From contig AWNW01000001.1 in assembly GCA_000493945.1 (NCBI GenBank), positions 102,071 through 166,070 of the forward strand: 64,000 bases of DNA, given 5' to 3'. The notes beneath the pieces are model-generated. The model saw only the letters and a list, made by a program, of their open reading frames with translations, did no database searches and had not been told where the DNA came from. The translations under genes were made by a program, and so were the position numbers. The DNA comes from Candidatus Hydrogenedens terephthalaticus JGI OTU-1 (lineage in GTDB: Bacteria; Hydrogenedentota; Hydrogenedentia; Hydrogenedentales; Hydrogenedentaceae). The first letter of the stretch is position 1, and the number at the start of each line of letters is the position of its first letter. Of the stretch, positions 57,093-64,000 are shown piece by piece.

Positions 57093-60000
57093 CTATTTTT
57101 TCTTTGGTGGAATGTAGTTTTTCACAATAGTTATTAGGTCTTCTTGTTTAAAGGGTTTTTGTAAAATGCCGTCTGCTTCAACTTCATAAGTTTTCTTTAT
57201 TATATCGTTTATAGGTTTTGCTGTAACAATATGGATACATATCCCTTTTAATTTTGGGTTTGTCCTTATTGTTCGGCAAACTTCAATTCCATCCAGTCCA
57301 GGCATAGCAATGTCTAATAGAATAAGTCGAAATTGACCCGTTTGGGCTTTTTCAATACATTCTTCACCCGATGTGGCTATATCAACTTTATAACCTTCGT
57401 TTTCAAGACAGTTCCTCATAAATTGAAGAATTTCAACATCATCATCAACACAGAGTATTGCATTACCTAATTCAGATATCTCCGATGGTAAAGTTCGTAT
57501 GGCATATCGAATGGCACTTAAAAGGATACTTTTTCTTAATTGTTTGGGTAGCCGATGAATAACCTTATCTGAATAAGTAGTATATAAATGTTCTTGTTCT
57601 GTGATTAATATGATGGGGATTTCCACAACTCCAGGGCTTTCGAGAATTTCACTTATCATGACCTCGCCCATCGGACCTTCATCACAATCAATGATAATAC
57701 AATCAGGGTTATACTTTAATGCTAATGATATGGCTGAGGATGGATGTCCTGCATGAAGGATATCTATATTTTCTTCTAATAACCAGTGCCGAATCTGTGC
57801 ACTCATAGACCTATCTTGGGTAACTAATTCTACCAATAAATGGGTTTCATCGGGTGTTATGTGGCGAGCATAAATATGACTATCTTCAAGACGGGTTCCG
57901 TGAAGAGGAAGGCGAAATGAAAATGTACTCCCTTGTCCCGGTGTGCTTGATAAAACAATTCGACTTCCATGGAGTCGCATAATATCCTGAGAAATAGAAA
58001 GTCCTATTCCTGTTCCTCCATATTTTCGTGTAGAGGAGGAGTCTACTTGATAAAAGCGGGTAAAAATTTTATCCATAGATTCGGGGGGGATGCCAATACC
58101 TGTATCTATAACTGAAACTTCTACTTCTTCTTCTATTATTTTTATCTTGACTTCTACAGTCCCCTCATTTTTATTGAATTTAACGGCATTAGATAATAAA
58201 TTATTAAATACTTGAATTATTTTCCCTTTGTCACCATCTACCATTATCGGTTTTTTTTCTGCATTTAAAATTAAGTTAATTTTTCTGGGGTCTGCCATAG
58301 GACGAATGTTTTGTAACCCACTTTCCGCACATTCAACAATATCGAAAGTGCTAAATACAAGTTCTCCTTTCCCTTTATGTAGTTTTGAGAAATCAAGAAG
58401 GTTTTCTATTAAGTTTACAAGTTTCTCCACATTTCTCATACTGATGGAAAGGTATTCTCTTTGGGTGTCTGTAATAGGTCCTGTTTTACCTTTCAATATC
58501 ATATCTGTGTATCCCATTACTGAAACCAATGGAGTTCGCAATTCATGAGATACATTAGAAAGCAGATTGGTTTTCATTTCATCAAGAGTTTTTAATTCTT
58601 CGTTTGCCTTATTCAATTGTTCTCTTGCTTTGTTGATTTCATCGAGGGTATTCTGAAGTTTTTCTAATAATCGTGCATTACGAATGGCTACAGCGATGTG
58701 AGGGGATACTTCTTCTATAATTTCAATATCATGGAGTAAGAATGCTTTGGGAATTTTGGAACCCAAAACTAAAACTCCGATTACCGTATCTTCTGCGAAT
58801 AAGGGTGTAACAATGAGGCTTGTTATATCCGGTGGAAATTCTTTGGCTATCGTTTCGTCTTCTGATTGTAAATAATCAAAAACAAGGGTCTTTTTTTCTC
58901 TTATCACTTTTTCCCCGCAACAGAAAGGTCCTATGGTAGGTTTCATATTGGAATTGGGTAGGAGCGTTAAAATTTCGAAACAGAAATCATCGTCATAGCA
59001 TTGATGGTGTCCCTGTTTTTCTGGAGGAAAAGCAACTACGGCATAGTCAATATTATAAACTAATCGTTTTATTTCATTAACAATACTTTCATAAACTTTC
59101 CCCGCTTCCAGACTGGAATTGATGGTTCTTGCAATAATATTTACTGCGCGTAATCTTTCTGCTCGTTCATGAACTTCCTTTTCCAGTAATACATTTTGTG
59201 TAATATCCCTAAAAATCCCTTCAATCCCTATAATATTTGATTTTTCGTCTCTTATGTACCCCGCGGATATTTCTACACAAATTAATTCCCCCCAAGTAGG
59301 TTTTATCCATACACGAAATTGGTTTAAATAGTTATTTTTTTCTAATTCAGAACAAAATGTTTTGTAATCATTTGTATTTAAGAACAGGTTCTCAATTCGT
59401 GTTCCTATTGCATTTTCTGGTTCGTCAAAACCTAATATTTTTGCACCAAAAGGATTGATTAATGTTAATACTCCTTCTTTGTTCGTTTGGTATATTCCAT
59501 CTCTCATAGAATTAACGAGATTACGATAGCGTTCTTCAGATGTTTCCAATTCGTAGATATTTTTTTTCAAGGCATTTGCCATTTCATTAAAAGAGATAGC
59601 AACTTCCTCTAACTCATCCCCTGTTTCAATTCTTAGTTTGAGTTCCAAATCTCCCTGACGAATTATCTGAGCTCCTTCGTTAATTAAACTTAAAGGTCGT
59701 AATATGGTCTTATGAACGATACGGTAACCTATTAATGAAAAGAAAAGTATAACCAAACCCGCAATAAATAATGCTGCGATTGAACCGATGTGAAGAAACC
59801 AGAAAATTTCGTTAAGTTGTTTATAAGCACAGAAGTATAAATCATATTCCGGGTAAATCTTTTCATAGGCTAATAAAACTGGGGCAACTTTACCTCGACT
59901 GGAAAATCGTAGTAGCGTTAACAGCCCCTCAGATTTATTAGATATTCTTTTTAATCGCTGTATAAATCGTGAATCCGAAATCTCGTAATTTATATTTGCT

Positions 60001-60701
60001 TTTCTTTCATTTTCTTTATAGTCGTAATAGACAGATATTCCGTCACTATCTCGCATATAAACAATCATATAATATATATTTTCTTCTTTGGGGGAGTCTA
60101 CAAATGCTTGTCCTAAAGCGAAACGAATTAGTTCGGAGGCTTCCTGCACCTCAAGAAGAAAACCTTGTATCTCATTATTATCTTTTATAGGAATAGCTAT
60201 AGTTAAAGAATAGTTTTCTGTTTGGGGGGGAGTAGATATAGCGATGATATTGGGATATTTTATTTTTTTATACCAATCGGAAGAAAGAAAATCGCCTGCT
60301 TTGAATGAAGGTGTTGAAAACAGTAAGTTGTTCTCTTTATCAATAATTGCAAATGCTAAAGATTTCCCTTCACTATAGGATTGGATAGAGGATAATTTTT
60401 CCGAGAGTTGCTTTTGTAAAAGGTCTTGTTCTTCCTTGGAAGCCCGTAGGAAATGAGAAAAAATAGGGTCTGTTGCAATACGGGCAGAATAAGTCAAACG
60501 AGTGGATAAAGAAAGTCTTACCCCTTCAGTAGTAATTTTTACCGCAGTTGTTAAGTTTCTCTTTGTTGTTATCCACTGTCCTTCTCTGGCGAATACATAA
60601 GCCACAATCAGAGTTAGCGTCATGGGAATTACGCCAACCCAAAATATCGCTGTGAAAAATTTTCGTTCAATACCCGTGCGATATTTTTGTTTTTGTTCCA
60701 T
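57093..60701 (-). CDS. Hybrid sensor histidine kinase (TM-sensor-TM-HAMP-PAS-GAF-HisKA-HATPase-REC-REC)
   Basis: 1202 residues. Two membrane helices (about 14-34 and 303-326) bracket a ~265-residue extracytoplasmic sensor region. HAMP (about 327-385), PAS (about 388-510) and GAF (about 535-690) domains follow. The HisKA domain has NVSHELRTPL (phospho-His about 717), and the ATPase domain has LLSNAVKFN, DTGIGIP and GGTGIGLSI. A first receiver-like domain (about 963-1075) keeps Asp in IIIDCDEG but lacks a clean acidic cluster and looks degenerate. The last receiver (about 1083-1198) is complete, with VDDDV, the acceptor in LLDIAMPGLDG and LQKPF. The HTH-REC gene ends 68 bp upstream and is a likely partner. 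Confidence 0.94.
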   Translation of the reverse strand: MEQKQKYRTGIERKFFTAIFWVGVIPMTLTLIVAYVFAREGQWITTKRNLTTAVKITTEGVRLSLSTRLTYSARIATDPIFSHFLRASKEEQDLLQKQLSEKLSSIQSYSEGKSLAFAIIDKENNLLFSTPSFKAGDFLSSDWYKKIKYPNIIAISTPPQTENYSLTIAIPIKDNNEIQGFLLEVQEASELIRFALGQAFVDSPKEENIYYMIVYMRDSDGISVYYDYKENERKANINYEISDSRFIQRLKRISNKSEGLLTLLRFSSRGKVAPVLLAYEKIYPEYDLYFCAYKQLNEIFWFLHIGSIAALFIAGLVILFFSLIGYRIVHKTILRPLSLINEGAQIIRQGDLELKLRIETGDELEEVAISFNEMANALKKNIYELETSEERYRNLVNSMRDGIYQTNKEGVLTLINPFGAKILGFDEPENAIGTRIENLFLNTNDYKTFCSELEKNNYLNQFRVWIKPTWGELICVEISAGYIRDEKSNIIGIEGIFRDITQNVLLEKEVHERAERLRAVNIIARTINSSLEAGKVYESIVNEIKRLVYNIDYAVVAFPPEKQGHHQCYDDDFCFEILTLLPNSNMKPTIGPFCCGEKVIREKKTLVFDYLQSEDETIAKEFPPDITSLIVTPLFAEDTVIGVLVLGSKIPKAFLLHDIEIIEEVSPHIAVAIRNARLLEKLQNTLDEINKAREQLNKANEELKTLDEMKTNLLSNVSHELRTPLVSVMGYTDMILKGKTGPITDTQREYLSISMRNVEKLVNLIENLLDFSKLHKGKGELVFSTFDIVECAESGLQNIRPMADPRKINLILNAEKKPIMVDGDKGKIIQVFNNLLSNAVKFNKNEGTVEVKIKIIEEEVEVSVIDTGIGIPPESMDKIFTRFYQVDSSSTRKYGGTGIGLSISQDIMRLHGSRIVLSSTPGQGSTFSFRLPLHGTRLEDSHIYARHITPDETHLLVELVTQDRSMSAQIRHWLLEENIDILHAGHPSSAISLALKYNPDCIIIDCDEGPMGEVMISEILESPGVVEIPIILITEQEHLYTTYSDKVIHRLPKQLRKSILLSAIRYAIRTLPSEISELGNAILCVDDDVEILQFMRNCLENEGYKVDIATSGEECIEKAQTGQFRLILLDIAMPGLDGIEVCRTIRTNPKLKGICIHIVTAKPINDIIKKTYEVEADGILQKPFKQEDLITIVKNYIPPKKK

Positions 60702-60769
60702 GAAATATTCGCTAAGAGAAAATCTTTTCTCTTGCGTCCCAAAAGATATGTTTGTTTTTTTGAACTATA

Positions 60770-61354
60770 TTATTTTTGGACAGGTCGCCCTTTGGTTATT
60801 AACTCTTTTACTTTTTCGAGTAATTGATCAACTTTAAAAGGTTTTGCCAGGTATTCATCGGCACCACACGCAAATATCCGTTCAATGTCAGAATCTTTGG
60901 TTAAGCATGTTACTGCCATAATGGGGATAAAACGGGTCATATCGTTATTCCTCAATGCACGGCATACTTCAAAACCATTGATTTCCGGCATCAGAAAATC
61001 AAGCAAAATAAGGTCAGGAGATAATTGGATCGCTTTTAAGCCTACTTCAGTAGCATTATTTACTTTTATAATCTCATATTCATCTTTACCCAACATATTT
61101 TCAATGAGGTTTATAGCATCGGGTTCATCATCTACTACCATAATACGATACTTCTTGGCGTTTTTATCTCTTGGAAACATATCATACTTTTCTCTAAATT
61201 CATCTAAATCTTTTTCAAGAATACGGTAATGTCCTCCAGGGGTGCGCGATGCTTTTATAAGCCCTTGACGAATCCAATTTTTTATGCTATGATGGGTTAC
61301 ATGACATATTCTTGCTGCTTCAAATGTGGTAAACGCTTTTTGTTCACGGTTCAT
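60770..61354 (-). CDS. Response regulator with N-terminal MerR/excisionase-type HTH and C-terminal REC
   Basis: Residues 8-53 form a MerR/excisionase-like DNA-binding domain: FTTFEAARICHVTHHSIKNWIR, then SRTPGGHYRILEKDLDEF. The receiver (about 69-188) has VVDDE, the acceptor Asp119 in LLDFLMPEING and the Lys in YLAKPF. The usual order in response regulators is reversed here (DNA binding first). It has its own near-consensus promoter at 61433-61462 and is followed by the hybrid kinase, so it probably leads a two-gene signalling operon. Confidence 0.92.
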   Translation of the reverse strand: MNREQKAFTTFEAARICHVTHHSIKNWIRQGLIKASRTPGGHYRILEKDLDEFREKYDMFPRDKNAKKYRIMVVDDEPDAINLIENMLGKDEYEIIKVNNATEVGLKAIQLSPDLILLDFLMPEINGFEVCRALRNNDMTRFIPIMAVTCLTKDSDIERIFACGADEYLAKPFKVDQLLEKVKELITKGRPVQK

Positions 61355-61432
61355 GTTATTAACCTCCTTAAATAATAAGGTTTCTGTTTAGTAATAATTT
61401 CATATTTAACATTATTAATTAGATTAGCATTT

Positions 61433-61462
61433 ATTATATGTAAATTTAATAACCTATGTCAA
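61433..61462 (-). promoter_or_regulatory. Promoter of the HTH-REC regulator
   Basis: On the minus strand: TTGACA (61462-61457), 18-bp spacer, TATAAT (61438-61433). The -35 box overlaps the stop codon of the upstream membrane-protein gene. Confidence 0.75.
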
Positions 61463-63078
61463 GAATGAATAAAGGACAAAAAATCCTTTATTAAATTTAT
61501 TTCATGAATTCTTGTTAAGTCCCAAATTAAATTTAATTGGAATGGATAAGAAAAATAAAATATACGAAATGTTAAGAATAAAATACAAATCAAAGTGGTG
61601 TAAAAACCTAAAAGTATACCTGATAATTTTTCTATTAAGATAAATAAGTAAAGAAAAGAATACTTTCTGTTTAGTTTTAATTCATGTTTCCCTATTTTAT
61701 CTTCTGTATTTATAAAAATATCATTATAATTTTTGTTATGAAAGAAAGAAAAGAGTAGTAGAAAAAATGGGGAAATAATCCATAATACCCATATACAATT
61801 CATAGCAAAAAAACTTTTTACGATAATTTTATTAAAGTACAGGGAACAGAATAAAGATATAAACACAACAAGAGACCAGACGAAGATGAAGATATAAACG
61901 GAATTTGAGAATTTAAGTGGAAGCAAATTAAATTGCGAGCGGAATAAAGAGTAATATAATAATTTACATATTAGATAAATAAATATCAGTTCAATAAGCC
62001 CAAAAAGAACGAAACCAATCGTTTTTATTCTATTTTCTCGGCTATTTTCGAACTCAAGTTTTCTTTTCTCTTCCAAATGCTCTGATAGTTCTAATAAATA
62101 TGATATTTTATTCAATTTGATTGTTTCTTTTTCAAGAATTGGGGAATGGATTAAATTTGAAAATTTGCTGTATGTTGATAGAACATCTTTTTGAAGTTTC
62201 AAGGAAAAAATACATACAGGTAAACTTGAGTAAGCATTATCAGGAGTTATACTCATTCCTATTTTCTTCCCCATTAGAAACAATTCTTCCAGCCATATTT
62301 GTATACTTTGAATATTATTCTGATTTAAGTCAGTTTCTGTTTGAGTAAGTATATATGAATACAATTTGTATAAAGGTGCTAAACAGTGATCCAGAATATT
62401 ATATTTTTGTATGTAATAGGAATAAGTATATTTAGGTAATGTATTATGCCAGTATGGCTCGGGAAAAATAACGGGATTTCCGCTTCGATTTTCTTTTGCA
62501 ATTATAGATATACCTTCTGCAAAAGTTTTTTCATCGGTTGTACCCGGAGTTATAACCATTGCAGATTCTATATATCCTAATAAGGAGTTACTTGGAGGAA
62601 GACTTTGAGCCTCTTTAATTAAATCTCTTGCTTTTTTGTAATCTCCCAAGAAATAGAGTTGAGTTACATAATTTGTTAAGAATGATGTATTAATATTGCT
62701 AATATTATAAATATCCTGAAAAAGTTTTTGAACCGCATCATCTTCTTCAATCAAAGCCAGAAATTCTAAATATTGAGAATACCTTGGGTCTTCTAATAAA
62801 GCAGGATTGGATAGGACTTTTGTAGCGATATTTCGCATTATAGGTCGAGCAGATTCTTTTTCCAGTGTTAAAGCAACACGATATTTCGTTTCATCTAAAT
62901 CAAATCGTAAATATCGGTCTGAAAACCATAAACAGAAAGTTAGTATTACAATTGAAAAAATCAAGTATCGGAACGATTTTTTTCTTCTTAATAAAAAGAT
63001 ATAGTCAAAAGTTGATGGTATTTCAACGCATGGTTGATTTTGACTATCAGGTTTTATTTCATTGTTTGTATTATTCAT
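61459..63078 (-). CDS. Hypothetical membrane protein with extracytoplasmic helical region
   Basis: 539 residues; no family recognised. One helix near the N-terminus (about 37-54; YLIFSIVILTFCLWF) is followed by ~280 mostly helical residues. Some of these resemble TPR-like pairs (LYFLGDYKKARDLIKEAQSLPP). Four further hydrophobic helices follow (about 350-370, 392-412, 424-445 and 470-495). Its product may be a scaffold or envelope assembly factor, but nothing catalytic is visible. It lies 54 bp after pgi on the same strand. Confidence 0.72.
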   Translation of the reverse strand: MNNTNNEIKPDSQNQPCVEIPSTFDYIFLLRRKKSFRYLIFSIVILTFCLWFSDRYLRFDLDETKYRVALTLEKESARPIMRNIATKVLSNPALLEDPRYSQYLEFLALIEEDDAVQKLFQDIYNISNINTSFLTNYVTQLYFLGDYKKARDLIKEAQSLPPSNSLLGYIESAMVITPGTTDEKTFAEGISIIAKENRSGNPVIFPEPYWHNTLPKYTYSYYIQKYNILDHCLAPLYKLYSYILTQTETDLNQNNIQSIQIWLEELFLMGKKIGMSITPDNAYSSLPVCIFSLKLQKDVLSTYSKFSNLIHSPILEKETIKLNKISYLLELSEHLEEKRKLEFENSRENRIKTIGFVLFGLIELIFIYLICKLLYYSLFRSQFNLLPLKFSNSVYIFIFVWSLVVFISLFCSLYFNKIIVKSFFAMNCIWVLWIISPFFLLLFSFFHNKNYNDIFINTEDKIGKHELKLNRKYSFLYLFILIEKLSGILLGFYTTLICILFLTFRIFYFSYPFQLNLIWDLTRIHEINLIKDFLSFIHS

Positions 63079-63132
63079 TGAGATAGCATGATATTGCAGA
63101 AATTTTTAATATTCAATAATGATATACCCACA

Positions 63133-64000
63133 TTAGTTTGAGATTTTTTTCTGTTTCAATTCTAACATTAACTGACGGGCTATTTTCTTTCCTTCTTCAA
63201 CACCAGGTTGGTTGAACGCATTTACTGTGTATAATTTGCCAGCCATGGCTGTGGCAACTTCTAACATGTATAATAGTTGTGCTATTGTAAATTCGGATAT
63301 TTCCTTCATTTGTATATGTATAACAGGGCGCTGACTTAATGTCAGAGCGTCTTTTGTCCCCTGAAACTCTGCAAATAATAAATCATTCATGCTTTGCCCC
63401 CGAATATATTCCAATTCGGATATTTCTGGTAACATTTCAGGAACGGGTAATTTTTCTCCAACATTTTCCACAGAAATTAGATTGATTATTTTATCGTTGG
63501 GTCCTTCACGATATAGTTGTATTTGAGAATGCTGGTCAGTCGCACCTAACGCTTTGATGGGTGTCTGTCCATTGAAAATGGTATTTCCATGAATGTCCTC
63601 CTTTTTCCCTAAACTTTCTGCCCAAAGTTGGCAATACCAATCTGCAATATCTTTTAATCGGTCTGAATACGGCATCATTACAGATATTTTTTTACCTTTA
63701 TTTTTATCAAGAATATAATGGATGCCAGCAAACTGATAGGCGGGATTTTCATGAAAAGATTCCCTGGAACATAGGATATCCATTTCGGCACATCCTTCTG
63801 CAAGGGTTTCTATATCAAAACCTAACATAGCAGAAGGGAATAGACCTACTGGAGAAAATACAGAAAATCGTCCACCTACATTTAAAGGAATTTCGAATTG
63901 GGTAATGCTATATTTATCAGCTACGGGATGTAATAAACTTTTAGGGGCATCTTTACCTCTTGGGCTTGTTGTGATGACAAGATGTTCTTTTATTTTTTCG
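63133..64000 (-). CDS. pgi: Glucose-6-phosphate isomerase, 5' end outside window
   Basis: The frame is open to the window edge; the ATG at 63828 is internal. Upstream of it the same frame reads LNVGGRFSVFSPVGLFPSA, the sugar-phosphate-binding signature of phosphoglucose isomerase. Later parts include GATDQHSQIQLYREGP (active-site His region) and the C-terminal VNAFNQPGVEEGKKIA with the catalytic Lys neighbourhood. The cytosolic enzyme interconverts glucose 6-phosphate and fructose 6-phosphate, linking to the mannitol 1-phosphate reaction of MtlD. About 289 C-terminal residues are present. Confidence 0.95.
   Translation of the reverse strand, partial: EKIKEHLVITTSPRGKDAPKSLLHPVADKYSITQFEIPLNVGGRFSVFSPVGLFPSAMLGFDIETLAEGCAEMDILCSRESFHENPAYQFAGIHYILDKNKGKKISVMMPYSDRLKDIADWYCQLWAESLGKKEDIHGNTIFNGQTPIKALGATDQHSQIQLYREGPNDKIINLISVENVGEKLPVPEMLPEISELEYIRGQSMNDLLFAEFQGTKDALTLSQRPVIHIQMKEISEFTIAQLLYMLEVATAMAGKLYTVNAFNQPGVEEGKKIARQLMLELKQKKISN

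Noticed and set aside
63826..63828. ATG at 63828 as the start of pgi
   Set aside because: The upstream frame encodes the conserved VGGRFSVFSPVGL signature up to the window edge, so the ATG is internal.

Overview
The window reads as chromosome from an AT-rich, Gram-negative-type bacterium. It has an outer-membrane beta-barrel porin ending in a C-terminal Phe, many signal peptides, rpoN, clpB, uvrA and a DUF1559-type pseudopilin. Several secreted proteins carry long Glu-Gly-x / Pro-Glu-Gly ('PEG') linkers plus an ELLRxIQxFN dockerin-like pair. I associate that style with Candidatus Hydrogenedentes and its relatives. This placement is recalled, not searched, and I hold it at about 0.6. I see no phage, insertion sequence, CRISPR array, tRNA or rRNA, and no gene-free gap longer than about 260 bases.

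Layout. 1-2015: the end of an AarF/UbiB-like kinase, then ispE. 2082-7298: two large secreted proteins, one PEG/EF-hand/PEGA and one dockerin-like/cohesin-like/PKD/beta-helix. 7336-8868 (-): a REC-GAF-HD-GYP regulator. 9019-11190: a ceramidase-family protein and a HAD hydrolase. 11207-12907 (-): a CoA-transferase. 13163-21419: HAAS/PspC membrane protein, S1P-lyase-like PLP enzyme, DUF4097-type protein, uvrA and a URO-D-like protein, all on +. 21429-24539 (-): YhaM-like nuclease, membrane-anchored TAXI-type protein and rfbC. 24662-27844: exported LacZ-type beta-galactosidase. 27916-29286 (-): rpoN. 29425-36231: a small secreted dockerin-like protein, the 1146-residue PEG/EF-hand protein and a WbsX/GH99-like protein. 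36253-39737 (-): a four-gene GMC-oxidoreductase cluster. 39856-40440 (-): a redoxin. 40607-44972: porin and clpB. 44979-51262 (-): YfhO-like protein, E3, E2 and mtlD. 51420-54745: two Gfo/Idh/MocA proteins around a parvulin. 54834-57087: a divergent pseudopilin/LacI pair with matching operators. 57093-61354 (-): a hybrid histidine kinase and an HTH-REC regulator. 61459-63078 (-): an unrecognised membrane protein. 63133-64000 (-): the end of pgi.

How it fits together. Much of the content suits a heterotroph using complex carbohydrates: beta-galactosidase, WbsX/GH99-like protein, Gfo/Idh oxidoreductases, MtlD, Pgi and an alginate-export-type porin. The most distinctive material is the set of secreted PEG proteins. 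Two of them share a Cys-bracketed, calcium-loop domain of about 200 residues in four copies. Two share an ELLR-type dockerin-like pair, one of them together with a cohesin-like domain. I propose these as parts of a calcium-dependent surface assembly; that is inference. The clearest regulatory result is two near-identical 12-bp operator-like sites, one in each promoter of the LacI/pseudopilin divergon.
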